From Lineus longissimus (taxonomy: Eukaryota; Nemertea; Pilidiophora; Heteronemertea; Lineidae), in assembly GCF_910592395.1 (NCBI RefSeq), contig NC_088314.1, positions 4,154,001-4,218,000 of the forward strand: a stretch of 64,000 nucleotides of DNA. The letters are read 5' to 3'. Position numbers and translations under genes: made by a program. This document shows positions 26,001-37,365 of the stretch, one piece after another. The notes under the pieces are model-generated. The model was given only the letters and a program-made list of their open reading frames with translations. It was not told the origin of the DNA and searched no databases. Positions within the stretch are counted from its first letter, which is position 1. Each line of letters begins with the position of its first letter.

Positions 26001-27523
26001 GATTACACTCAGGACCCGGACTCAGGACCAAGTGGACCGGCCTCGTAGTCCCTACCTACCCCCAATAGGCAGATAGAGTGGAGTCTCAATAACATGTGGT
26101 CTTGTTCGTGATCAATCAGAGTGTGCACTAAAAGAGAAATGTGATTCAATAACAATATAACAATACCTCACCATGTAGCTGAAAACCGTTAAATTCATCT
26201 CCTGTCTTCAACTAAATTAAATTTGGGTTTTTACAATCTTCTTTACAGCCAACTACCCGTGTGCTCGTTCACTACAGACAAGGGAAAATCATGGAGTCGT
26301 AAGTTGTTTATGATTGAGGCTTGTTGATTGCGCTTCTTCACGATTATGACTCATTGGTGGTTGTGACGTATGTCGTTTTCTGCCAGGACGTGGATAGCTT
26401 GTTTGTGTAGACCACCAATTTTGAAGCCGTAGTCCAATAGATCCAGAAGGTTAGGTATTGAAATACAACTTTAATCTCGCCGTCTTATGTCGAAATAAAG
26501 TTGGAGTCGTAAATGTCGTGCAACCTCTCTGTTAATGATCTATGAGATCTAGAGTGTCGGCTTCTTACGAATTGACAGTAGGGTATCTTTATACCACCAT
26601 CTTGATAATATCCCAATTGTTCCAGCAATTGACGACAGCGTCATCAACATCCACTGCCTAGAAAACGCCACAAAAAGATTGGTCGGTCTCAGCAAGAATC
26701 TCAAGAGTAGGGTCATGAGCAAGAATGGGGGTGAGACGTGGAACGCCCACCCGGATGCTGACTGCTCCAAGCTGAACCAGCAGGACTTGATCCGGTCAAA
26801 GCCCTTGTCGTATGAGAATTCATTCACGGATAAACCCGGAGACAGCCCAGAAAATTGGAATTGTCCGAGTTTGGATGTCAAATGGGGTGGTAAGCTTTGA
26901 TATAAGCCGTTCCTGGTGTACTGTAAAATATTGTCAGACTACATGGCAACGAAACCAAACCCCGGCCAGCGAAGACCTCTTCATCACTTTTGTCGTTTGA
27001 CAAGTCACTCTCGATTTGATGATAAGTCGGTGGTTCTTTGGAGTTGTTCTTGGTCTCAGTCAGCTAAATGCCTAAACTGGTCATGAAGGCACGTCCCCTC
27101 TAATTGGCACTCTTATGGTTGACGCGAGAGACAATCGGGTTACTTTTGGCTAGTGCCGCAGACAAAGTCACAACCTGCGAATTCGCCGTCACGTCTTTGA
27201 TGCCGCAGAATTGTCCTACAAGGCCAGGATGTTGAAAAAAAATCGTGTTATCCTCATCGGTTACTTGACGTTATGTCTTTCAGTTAACCCCATTACATTT
27301 TTCACGTAAACGCAAACGACTCCAATAAAGCTAACGTAGCATTGAACAACCAAGTCCTGCTTCCTGCGATATCATTATCCTTGAAAGAATATCAATGATC
27401 TTCAAGTCTTATTAACTACGCATACCCATTTCTTCTTCAGTCACAAAGAATGGCCTGTATGTGAGTGAGAGTGGAAGCTGGTCGCAAACATGTGTCGCAT
27501 CTTTCGGAGTACCGTGCAACTGA
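11065..27523 (+). CDS. Large secreted multi-module protein with EGF-like, cadherin-like and discoidin (F5/8 C) domains, 28 exons
   Basis: Exons: 11065-11119, 11431-11542, 12387-12478, 12830-13320, 13548-13814, 14209-14427, 14913-15099, 15549-15647, 15879-16067, 16441-16643, 17057-17293, 17467-17817, 18230-18388, 18797-19094, 19379-19581, 19919-20257, 20708-20866, 21240-21549, 21758-22013, 22225-22396, 23880-24069, 24360-24532, 24950-25102, 25338-25524, 25834-25945, 26249-26298, 26626-26889, 27441-27523. The phases join through to a TGA, about 1,869 residues; the exon 9/10 junction is least certain. Order: signal peptide; Cys-rich and EGF-like segments (to ~86); cadherin-like region with FDNDE and a G-x-L-TY strand; furin site RHKR (240-243); six related modules (~251-1220), each with an LG-x-V/I-x-N motif in the first half and a K-x-WV/I motif in the second; further beta-rich segments; discoidin domain (~1530-1700); Cys-rich tail. 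There is no C-terminal membrane span, so it is probably an extracellular matrix or adhesion protein. The module family is unknown to me. Confidence 0.85.
15668..15743. repeat. 38-bp tandem duplication in an intron
   Basis: Two adjacent copies differing at two bases (core ACTACAGAATAAATAAGA then GGTGTACCTTA), just after the donor of exon 8 of the large secreted-protein gene. Confidence 0.85.
16903..16993. repeat. Inverted repeat with 13-bp arms in intron 10
   Basis: AGTCGGGTCAATA at 16,903-16,915 and its perfect reverse complement at 16,981-16,993, enclosing about 65 bp. Possibly the remnant of a tiny inverted-repeat element. Confidence 0.7.
19152..19238. repeat. 29-bp tandem repeat, three copies, in intron 14
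   Basis: Three 29-bp units sharing AGCAGTGTTTATTGCC, preceded by a more divergent fourth. They begin about 57 bp after the exon 14 donor. Confidence 0.8.
22522..23587 (+). repeat. Dispersed copy of the ~1.07-kb hairpin-rich element, in intron 20
   Basis: Starts with TAAGCCCCCCTCTTAGGAGG and ends with TTGACTTTACATATTA, as the tandem copies at 45.6-61.35 kb do. It belongs to the same sequence subfamily as the copy at 46,665-47,731 (both contain GAATTAACTCCGTTGAG) and is nearly identical to it by eye, so it dispersed recently. It lies in the sense orientation inside the secreted-protein gene, between exons 20 and 21. Its 3' part holds the G-run/C-run hairpins and it has no believable coding capacity. 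Confidence 0.9.
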
Positions 27524-27803
27524 TATGGATTTTTAACTTGTGTGTGACAATCCATCCAAAGTTGAAGCTGTCCATATAACGTATTAGCGGAACAGATTTA
27601 TGAACTTATAGGAACTTACTCTCGCAGTGTTTGTGAACGGTACAAACTAATATGCTCTATGATTTTGTGTTTTGAATCGAATTAATTTCTTTATGTCCAA
27701 GTTCGGACTGTACCTTTGAATCCTATGTATTTTTCACTTTATGATCGTTAGTGTTAATTCCGTCCGCTGTTAATTTTATTGTGTGATATCACCATCATGT
27801 GTG

Positions 27804-27809
27804 AATAAA
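27804..27809 (+). terminator. Polyadenylation signal of the large secreted-protein gene
   Basis: AATAAA about 280 bp after the stop codon, the first canonical signal in an AT-rich 3' UTR. Confidence 0.6.
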
Positions 27810-28269
27810 GGATACAGAAATCTCGTTTTTCGTGTTGGTCTTTTTCACAACGCGAACTTCTGACAACGTTGGGTACAATCATATCCCCCTATCACCAGTC
27901 TTCAGTCAGATAATGGATACCTCAGTTAGTTTCTATTCCGAAACACTGCATGAGATGACGGAGTTGAGTGACTGAGATATTGCTTCTTGCAAGGCACGAA
28001 TTGGCCCATAACAAGAGTGTCGGTAATGGAGACGTTCTAGATCGTAATGTTATTCTTCTTGAACCTGGAGTGGAAGCTCCCGAGGCAACCGATTTAGTCA
28101 CCCTGGGTTTAGTCCTTCAAGAGTGAATTGTCGAATCCGCTAGGTCCGTGTATAGGAGTATAGGAGGAGCGATGCAAGAAGTGGTGTTAGATTCAGTCAC
28201 ATCTCTGAAGTTCGTGATCGTCCACCTGACAATTGTTTGTGTCCTCGAGTAGGGTTTGCGACGAATGCT

Positions 28270-28930
28270 CTTGATCTGATCAAATAAGGGAAGACCAAGG
28301 CACAGCCATGCAGCCAAAGACACAACAGCCGTTTCTAGAAACAAGAAACAGGCTTATTTCTCCACCGATCCGATATGTGAGAAGACATTGGCACAACATT
28401 CTTGATCTGATCAAATAAGGGAAGACCAAGGCACAGCCATGCAGCCAAAGACACAACAGCCGTTTCTAGAAACAAGAAACAGGCTTATTTCTCCACCGAT
28501 CCGATATGTGAGAAGACATTGGCACAACATTCTCAAGAGACTGGAGAATACTTCACGGATCAAATAAGAGAAGACAAAGGGACAACCATCGAAAGAAAAA
28601 GGTCAATTTCTCCACTGATCCGATATGAGAAGACAAAGGCAGAGCCATTTCTCTCCACTGACCCAATAAGAGAAGACAGGTGCACATCCATCCAAAGAAA
28701 CGAGACAGGCCAACTTCTTCACGGATCCAAAAAGAGAAGACAAATGCACAGCAGACGACAAAGGAACAATCATTCAATAAGAAGCAGCTCTGATCAACGA
28801 GGTGAAGACAATGGTACAATCATCCAAAATAAGACACTGAACACTTTTACCAGAGCAGACAAAGGCACAACCTCTGAAAAAGACACGCATGAACCAATAC
28901 ATAGAGACAAAGGCACAACAATCCTTTGAA
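28270..28930. repeat. Minisatellite: 131-bp duplication followed by degenerate ~66-bp units
   Basis: An exact or near-exact 131-bp block starting CTTGATCTGATCAAATAAGG occurs at 28,270 and 28,401. It is followed by diverging units built on AGAGAAGACAAAGG and CCACTGATCCGATATGAGAAG. It lies between the 3' ends of two convergent genes. The open frames across it are repeat artefacts. Confidence 0.85.
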
Positions 28931-28996
28931 GACAAAAATACACAGCCAAACGAATTCAAGGACAAGAGACATATTTCTGATGTGATATTTACAGAA

Positions 28997-29002
28997 TTTA
29001 TT
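28997..29002 (-). terminator. Polyadenylation signal of SELENOO
   Basis: TTTATT on the plus strand reads AATAAA on the minus strand, about 260 bp past the stop codon of the SelO gene. Confidence 0.5.
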
Positions 29003-29259
29003 AGCAATGAATACATTCAATTCAACAAATTTATGAGCTACAAATTGAAAATTCTCATTATTGAAAAAGTGAAAGACATCAATTTAACTATGTTTAATTT
29101 AATACGAATATTCTTAAATATGAAATTTTCATACAATAACATTACAGGTCGAATTGTAACTGTCCCTAATGGAGAGGGTCCCCTGCTAACAGAGGTGACT
29201 GTTAAGGGAGGTTGCACTGTAATCTACAATGCCCAAGATACATACTGAGCAAAAGGAAA

Positions 29260-31587
29260 TTATGACGAGCAGCTCACCCGGATTTGCTTTGCCCAATCAG
29301 GTGGAGCAGCAGCATACCCAAGTTCTTCTGCCTCCGGTTGCTCAGTGAAAGGCTTCTTAAGTATTTTTTGTACAGTTTCCAAGGTATCAAAATTGTCTTT
29401 CCGGACATCCTCTATCACAGCTTGGGCAATCCAATTCCTCAGGACGTACCTGGGATTATTTTTGTGCATAATTTCTGTTCTTGCATCATCCGTTATCTTG
29501 GAATTTTCAATTCTTTTCAGGTATTTTTCTGCCCACTTGGAGAATTTCTCATGAGAAGAGACCCTTTTCAATGCCCAGAGATCATCAGAGATCTTCCCCT
29601 CCCTCAGCTCATCTATTGTTACATCCCCCAACTGTCTGAATGTCATGGTGAAATCGGTTCTGGTTGTTTTCATCATATCTAACAAGGAATTGATCAGTTT
29701 TTCATCCTTGCTATCAGTACCCTGTAAGCCCAACTTACCCCCGAATACTTCCAAGAAAGCCTTATCATAATGCACCTGATAACCCCTCAGGATTCCATCA
29801 ACCTGCCTGGTCTGTTTCTCACTGAGGACTGCCCGCATGACATGACCTAGTTTCTGCATATTAAAGAAGCCTACATCTGGCTGTTTCTTGTAGCTATACC
29901 TACCATCATCATCAGACGTGTTTGGGATGAAATCTGGATTGTACTCATCCAGGAAGCCAAACGGACCATAATCTATAGTTATACCTAACAAACTGAAATT
30001 ATCTGTGTTCATGACTCCATGAGAAAAACCTACACTCTGCCACTGGGCCATCAGTTTCGCAGTACGCTCAACGACATCAGCCAAGAATGTCAGATATCTG
30101 TCTGAAGCCTCAGGGTCAATTTTGGGAAAGTATTCCTTGATTATATAGTCCACAACTTGCTTGAGAAGATTTTGTTCCCCACTGTAGGCTAGGATTTCAA
30201 GGGAGCCAATCCTAAACCAGGATTGAGCTAGTCTCAGCACCACTGCACAACGTTCGAACTTAGCACGGCCATTGTAGAACTGGTCTCTCATGATCACATC
30301 TTTGCTGATTACTAGGGATGCTGCCCTACTAGTTGGAACTCCTGAAAAATGAAAAAGTTACAGAAAGTTTTGATGGCAGGTTCTAACATGAGCACAGGGA
30401 AAGTCTGGTTGGTGTCTATTAGACAGTATTTTTCAGTTTTTAATGTGTCTTAAGTGGAGACTCAATGGCATTACTGTATTTCGAATTACCTAGATAGTAC
30501 ATTGCTTCGCTGCACAGAAACTCTCTCACTGATGACCTAATCACAGCCCTTCCATCAGCAGTCCTGGAGTATGGGGTCAAACCTGATCCTTTCAACTGCA
30601 GTTCCCATTTTTCACCCTTGCTGTTCTTGTATTCACCAATCATGATGGCTCGACCATCGCCTAGTTGTCCAGCCCAGTATCCAAATTGATGTCCACCATA
30701 TCTGTGAGCCAGAGGGCTATACCCAGGCATTGTCAGCAACCCACTTACAAACTGCAAATGAAAGATATATGGGATGACCTATGTTAAGTTCTAGCAGATA
30801 TTTGTAGGCCTATGCCACAGAACAGGTGTCATCCTTCTGGCATGACTTTAACTCATTCGGCATCAAAAACTGCCAATAATGGCAAAATGACAGACTGTCT
30901 TGAAACATACATTTCACTAAATGCTTGAATGACATGAAAGACGGTTTTGTCTTCTTTCTAATTTACATTGGCTGAGAAAGGCGTCGACCCTTGTGATCTC
31001 CTGAGATGATATTGATATGAAATGACAAGAAGAAACAAAGCAACAAGGAAAAGGAAAAGCAGGCAACAGTCAAATAGTGACGAAGATGACGCGATTAAGT
31101 CTACCTCCAGAAAATCCTTTGATCTCCCCACTTCGACATCAAGATCAAGAATGTCAACAAGAGCGTCAGCAGACGTGCCAGCAAGTTTTACTGCCGTCTT
31201 CATCGGAGTTGGGTCCGTCTTCGAAAACACAGCATTCCTGACTTGTCTCACATAGTTTTCATTTTCTGAATCAAGAGGAAAAACCTCAGAGAGTCTCTGG
31301 ATTTCATTATTTTTGTGTTGGAGGGCAACTTTTTCAAACCACTTTTGGAGATTCGGAAACAACATTCTTCTGTACATGTCTTGGGCGGGTTCACTAGAAG
31401 TACATTTCTGAACGTTGTTTTCTATCGAACAAGACGCGTCGTCTGAATCATTAGGAATGTTAGAAAGTGTAAATTTCAGGAGAGCAAGAGCCGTTATTAT
31501 GTACGCAGAGATTTTGGAAAACTGCCATGTTAACATTTTGGTACTTGTTGCGGTGTCAAAGCATGAAAAAGACCGATAAAATTTCAC
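29260..31587 (-). CDS. SELENOO: Protein adenylyltransferase SelO (selenoprotein O family), Cys form
   Basis: Three exons in phase: 31587-31105, 30751-30490 and 30341-29260, giving 608 residues (human is 669). SelO is a mitochondrial pseudokinase-fold enzyme that transfers AMP from ATP to Ser/Thr/Tyr and is linked to redox response. Visible family signatures are [13 protein letters not shown] (N-terminal region), [49 protein letters not shown] and [13 protein letters not shown] with the metal-binding N and D. The C terminus reads V-S-C-S-S-stop. Vertebrate SelO has Sec at the third-last position; here that residue is an ordinary TGC cysteine. The N terminus is hydrophobic, consistent with organelle targeting; a second Met at 31,536 is an alternative start. 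It is divergently paired with BOLA2. Confidence 0.95.
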
Positions 31588-31929
31588 TACAATTTCTTTT
31601 TTTTTGAGAGTTTAATGGACTGACATAATTGTTTTATTGTCTGAACTGTTGACTTGTGAAATGATCTATGTTATTCCGAGAAAAGATAGCGAGAGTATTG
31701 AATATATAGTGGAAAAAAGAACACATTTAATGCGAAAAATTTCTTTAGTCGCTTCCCGCAATAGTGACAGTTGTGATAGCAAAGTACCAACCACTATTCT
31801 CGCGCATACATTGCACTGGTTTGTGCGTAAAAATGTACAATGGTTATGTTTAGCGTTGCTTGAGAGTTTAAGAATTAACACAAAAAGCTGATTATTTGTT
31901 CTGAGATTGTTTTGATTCCTGCTGTAATA
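31588..31929. promoter_or_regulatory. Shared intergenic region between divergent SELENOO and BOLA2
   Basis: Only 342 bp separate the two start codons, which point away from each other, so both promoters must lie here. No consensus TATA box is obvious for either gene, as expected for housekeeping promoters. Confidence 0.6.
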
Positions 31930-32595
31930 ATGTCAGTTTTGAAGGAAGCAATAGAAGAGAAACTTCGTGGGAAATTGGAACCAATCCACCTGGTAAATGA
32001 CTCTGAAAACTACTGTAGAAACAAAAAGAAAAAAGAAACAGACTGAGACTCGCTTATTGCTCACCCTCACGTGACCCTGCTCACTATAGTCATTTATTAT
32101 CAACTCGATCGCTCATACAGTCCATAAATCTGACTCTGCTGAGTTGCAACTAGTGGGACGCTTTTCTTTGGTTACCAACCTAATATTATGGTTTGACTAT
32201 ATATTTTTTCAGGAAATCGAGGATACCTCCGGTGGCTGTGGGGCAAGTTTTAGCGTCGTGATAGTGTCAAAAGAGTTTGCTGGAAAAGCTTTACTGCAGA
32301 GGCACCGGTATGTAAAAATACAGGAATATCATATTCCTCATGACAAACAGAATGCTTCCCATAAACAGAGAGAGCGCTTCATTGACAAATATGTTCATGT
32401 ATAACTATAAGACAAACCGTGGTTTGATGCTGGAGATAGTGAATGCTTGACCACCTCCTATCATACTTTGCTCACCATCACATCTTTCTTTTCAGACTAG
32501 TGAATGAAATACTCGCAGAGGAAATAAAGTCCATCCATGCTTTCCAACAAAAGACATTAACTCCAGAACAGTGGCAAAAACAGCAGGACAAATAG
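31930..32595 (+). CDS. BOLA2: BolA-like protein 2
   Basis: Three exons: 31930-31992, 32213-32307 and 32496-32595; phases match and give 85 residues (human 86). BOLA2 binds monothiol glutaredoxin 3 in the cytosol and helps deliver [2Fe-2S] clusters. Family marks are an acidic N-terminal helix, the [17 protein letters not shown] strand-loop with the conserved Cys, [13 protein letters not shown], the invariant His in IHAF, and the TLTPEQW end motif. It ends in TAG, with a polyadenylation signal 237 bp downstream. The neighbouring SelO gene is divergent and QNG1 is convergent. Confidence 0.96.
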
Positions 32596-32831
32596 ATGCA
32601 ATGTGATGATGGTCATGTGACATTTTTATATCAAGACTGTGATACCAGTGTGACATTCAAATTAATACGCCAGTAACAATCTGCTCTGGACTCTACGGAG
32701 TTTATTTAGTTTCATTATGGAACAAGAGGTTTTTAGTCTCAATATTCAAGTACATGTACTTTGCGATAGACAATTGCTATATCCAGATTATACGAGATAT
32801 CTTTCATATGCATGTGTGTGGAATCTTCGAC

Positions 32832-32837
32832 AATAAA
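32832..32837 (+). terminator. Polyadenylation signal of BOLA2
   Basis: AATAAA in an AT-rich 3' flank, 237 bp after the BOLA2 stop. Confidence 0.6.
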
Positions 32838-33432
32838 AAACATATTTCACAGCATATTTTCTCTTGCAATTACTGTGTGAATCATTGATTGAGCACTGTT
32901 AACTCAGTCAGGAACAGTCACATCTTTCCAGGTGGAAGAACCTGTGTTGGGCAGGGCCTGCTGTCATTAAGATGTGACAGATCCTGGTAAATTTTACAGT
33001 TGGACATGGAAAGCTACTTTTGCATTCAATCACAAATGTACACATACCGACCTCCAGCAGTATACACAGCATCACTGACTTTCATGACTAGACCTTGTTA
33101 CAGTCATTTGACATTCAAAGCCCGAAACTTCGAACAGAATGGACGGTGAAAAACATGAATGGGATAAGATTGTTTTTAATAGAAGAAAATTAGGATTCGT
33201 CACAAAATAAGTACTGGTGCTGAAGTTCTGCATTGTTTTTGTAATTGTGACCGATCACACAAAAGCCCTTTCACAGACGAATTAATGACTAGGCATCATA
33301 AACTATCATTGGCACAAACAATTCCTCAAGTCAACATAGATTACTGGTCTTGTTAGACAGTGTTTACAATCAAGGTATTGCCTCAAGTTCATCTTGCAAA
33401 CTTGAAGTCCTCTGATTTTAAAAGTTCCTGGC
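32838..33432. other. Short intergenic region between convergent BOLA2 and QNG1
   Basis: No coding signal seen. It presumably contains the 3' UTR of QNG1 on the minus strand. Confidence 0.5.
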
Positions 33433-36400
33433 TCAGTAATATATACACCGGATTTTATGAAATGGAACCACACTTGTCTCCGTGTCATGTTCGCGTCTGT
33501 AGTCCCATAAGTAGTTGTCCACAAGGATGGTGTTCAGCACAACATCAGACATGGAAGGATCTTTCTTCATCAGGTCTTTCAGCTTTTGCGTGAGGAGCTG
33601 TTGGTGAAAAAGATGAGTTAACCCTTTCACTGCCGGTAGCTTCTAATTTTTAGCTACCTCACCTGCCGGTAGGTTTCTTTGTTTTAACATGATTTTGAGT
33701 ATGGATATTTCTCCACCCTGTAGAGAGAAAGCCTCTGGAGATAGAGCAAAACAATGTATATAAAAGTTGTTCAGTGTTGCCTAATCTTCAAAATGGGACC
33801 ATAATTTGCCCTAATTTGCATACCGCCATCTTGAATTTATAATGAGGACGACAATTTTTTTGAAAAAACTATGTAATTGGCAAAACACAATATACACACT
33901 CTCATTATCGCTAATTTGTTCATCATTTACATCAAAGTCAGGATCTAAATCATCATCATCGACGAACTCCTCACCAGAGTCCGAATCGTTCACTTTATCC
34001 AGCTCATCAAGGACCTCAGACACAGTCAGTTTCTTCTTGGTCATTTTGGCTTCAAATTACTCGATAAACTTCCAAACATCGAAATATAAAACCCTCCGCC
34101 ATATTTTGCTGAACCATCTATACTACCGCGCCATCTATCAAACTTTAAGCTAACCACGCTCAATAACGAAATTTCAATGGTTTTATAGTGTATGGATAAT
34201 TGTCGCAGAAGTTTGCATAATTGGCGGGTACATTCCATGCACGGAAATAGTGCATTATTTTCCTCTTCTACATTTGCTCTACAGACTACTCTTGCATGTT
34301 TGGTCACCTCCTCCATATGCACTTGAGAAAAACTGAGAGCTTCTTTGCTTTTTAAAGTCTGTGAAAACATGTCTTTTTACCTCAGTTGCCCAAATGCTGC
34401 AGCCTCTAATTTCGACCTCGTCCCTGTCGCCAGTTTGAAACATAGCACCTGCAAAGGAAATTTATTTGTATATTGCTGATGTTTGCTTAGGGAAACTGTA
34501 TGAAGTGGCATGCTGTGGGCCAGGCGCTTATTAAGGGAGTCTGGACTGCTAATACAGTCAGATTTATAATTTTTCCATTTTACATGTACATATGCGCAAT
34601 TTGATGATGGGAGCGACATGTACTACTGTAGAGTGGAAGGTGACTGGGCAGCTAACAGCAGCATATCAATATTTCCACAAGTACAGTACAGGATTGGCAA
34701 AATACTCTACCCTAGCAACTTTCCTGTGATCAGGAAGTGCTCAGCTTCCAGTTCAACTGTAAACTCTGCCCTATGTACATGGATTATAGCTACTGGTGGA
34801 TCTTCTCTTAATACTAACCTTTGTTTATTTTATTCATCAATGAACTGGAATACTTGAGAATACCAAAGTAATTCAAAATCTGTGGAATTCTGGAAATATG
34901 ATAAGAAAAGAAATTGACAAACATGACTATTTCAGTCACTTCGTGCTTTCTCCCTTAATGTTGTAACTGGAAGTAATTGTACGATCATATCAGATACCTA
35001 GTTTAATAAATACCAACAAGCACTGGCTAACCTAATGTTGACATACCTATAGTCCGCAAACATCGTGATTGTATCTATATCATCAAATGTCCCAAGACCT
35101 TGACCCTCGAAGCAGCACCATATATCAGCTATTAGAATCTGCATCCTTTTAAAGATACCAACTGAAAGCATAGGAAAAGATTTCTCTTGAATATCAAGCT
35201 AATAACTGGGGAGGGGGTCTACATTTTTCAGTGGAACACAAGCTCTTCAGTTTGACATCGCTTAACTTTTATCAACACATTTACCAACATCATTTCCTCG
35301 TTCTGTGAATAAAGTCTTGGACAACACCTGTTTCAATAAAACATCTGTCATTCCAGAATGCATTGTGATTGAATATGATTACCAACACATGTGTTTTTAA
35401 AATTGCACCCAACAGCTGATTTATCAGTTGCACAATGTGACAGCAGATAAATGGAGATCAACATACCTTTTTGTCCTTGGAATGTGGTAACATCATAAAA
35501 TGATGGAAAATCTGTGGGTACAGAATCGATCATCTGCCTGGCACTTTGGTTGCATTGTTTCAAGCAGTTTGTAAATTTACCATTATATTTCTGTAAAAAA
35601 AAAAACTTTTACAGATTGGGATGAAATTTAGAGATTTTTTCTCACTTTTTAACAGTCTGCCCCCCACCCCTTCCTCCCTTAGCAGCAGTGAAGTTTTTTC
35701 CTATAATCGGCTCCATTTCACGCCACATGCTGTAGGTTAGGAAAGGGACTATCAATCAAATATTCAAGAAAACCCCAGTGTATTTGACTGTTATTGGGAA
35801 CAAAACACAGCAGTCTCAAATAAATTGAATTTACTCCTACCTCAACAAGACATTTTCCTGCCTGATGAAGACACTGGAGCCGCTCTTCAAACATTGGTAT
35901 CTCATGTTCAGAATCTGAGCGGAAGATATGTGATAGCTGCTGTCTGGTTACATTGGCATAATATGAGGGACATGTGATTGGAATTCCCTCCTGAAAACAG
36001 AAGGAAGAAGACTGGCATAAAACATAATTACGTTTTGGAGACAATTCATCCACAAAACTGCAAAAGTTGACAATATTGAGACTCTTTTTTCAGCAGCACT
36101 AACAATGGACAGGACAATAGGTAGTCTGTAGTTCACAGCAATCTGTGAAATGATGCCGCTTATGCAATATCTACGCCAGGAGGGACAGTATCTAAAAGAG
36201 GCATCCTTTGAAAAGAACAAAACACTGTAATGAACACTTACATCAGAAGCCCTCCTCATTGCTGCACACATTGACCAATAGCCAGTAAATTCCTTGCCCT
36301 TGTACTTGACCACATACTTCTTACTTTGGTCCTCGGACCAGAAGGAGAAATTGAGAAGATCACATACAAATATCCTTAAATAGATCAACAAAAATAAAAA

Positions 36401-37365
36401 TGTAATGTCACAATGACAATATGACACAAACATGCATTTATTTCTCCTTTTTTATGTATTAGACCCAAAGAGATCAGTATGCAACTCGAGCCCTGGTATG
36501 ATTAATAGCAGTAGATGACCTAAGCCCCCCCCCCAGAGGTTTTTGAACCTTCTCCTGGCACTTACACAGAATAAAATCAGGAGTTCTTATAATAATATTG
36601 TAAACTATAGTTTGTTTAGCAAACATTTAGGAGATTAGACAGTAGGTCTGTACAAGGATCAGTCAGTCCAAGAACCTATTCTCTATGACCTATAGATATA
36701 GGCCTACTGACCACTCTACAGCAGCTTCATCCATGACTTTAGGATTTAGTTCATGTTCTTTAAAACTCTTGATTCCAAACTCCTTCCGTTTGAGGCTTTC
36801 CAGGAGCTGAAAAAAGAAAACATAGTAAGGCAAAATTGAAATTCTGTGTAGACCTGTACCTTATGTCTTAAGGGCATTGTAAAGGCATAGAAAGTACGAG
36901 ACCAGTAATACCAATGTTTACTGTTTCCGCCAGGACATAACAGGCCTTTTCCAGATACACCACTTGTAATTGGGAAAACAGAAAGCCATGTCATTCACGG
37001 TCTCATCATGACATTCGCCACACAACGGGTCTAAAGACATTAAATTAGTCAAGTCGATATCCTTCTTTTTTGCTCCAAAGACATTAGGCTGCCGCCCCTA
37101 CCAGGCCTACCCATTCTACCGGTCAAGTACTCTAGCCCCTTTGCATAGTTGCATGATCATCAAAACTTGATACAGATATGTAACAGGGAAATGCCCTTTG
37201 GACCTTTTCTGAGACACCCTGTAGCTAGTTGGTGGCGAGCTGGTAGGTGTCTGATTCAATAGTTTTGCTGACCTGAACTGCAACTTCTGCAACTCTGGCA
37301 TAATCAATGGTAATGTCAGAGCTGTTTTCAGCAATAAACTGCCCAGCTTCTCTTGGGTATAACAT
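33433..37365 (-). CDS. QNG1: Queuosine 5'-phosphate N-glycosylase/hydrolase (queuosine salvage, DUF2419)
   Basis: Nine exons, all phase-consistent: 37365-37273, 36806-36712, 36374-36242, 35990-35841, 35590-35467, 35161-35047, 34889-34819, 34448-34381 and 33597-33433. The product is 337 residues (human QNG1/C9orf64 341). The enzyme releases queuine base from queuosine 5'-monophosphate so that it can be reinserted into tRNA anticodons. Recognised blocks are [12 protein letters not shown] at the N terminus, [39 protein letters not shown], the FADYRIPQIL block, [29 protein letters not shown] and the C-terminal [10 protein letters not shown]. Intron 8 (34,380-33,598) carries a transposon fragment. 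It is divergent to the spermine synthase gene, with about 900 bp between starts. Confidence 0.96.
33618..34044 (-). mobile_element. Degenerate piggyBac-like fragment in QNG1 intron 8
   Basis: A minus-strand frame (34,044 down to 33,811) begins [16 protein letters not shown] and continues with a D/E-rich stretch containing [14 protein letters not shown]. This resembles the acidic N-terminal region of piggyBac-type transposases. At the 3' side, TTAA (33,618-33,621) is followed by CCCTTTCACTGCC, the typical target site and terminal repeat start of this superfamily, with GCCGGTAG repeated just inside. No catalytic core and no matching opposite terminus were found, so it is an internally deleted remnant if the call is right. 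Confidence 0.45.
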
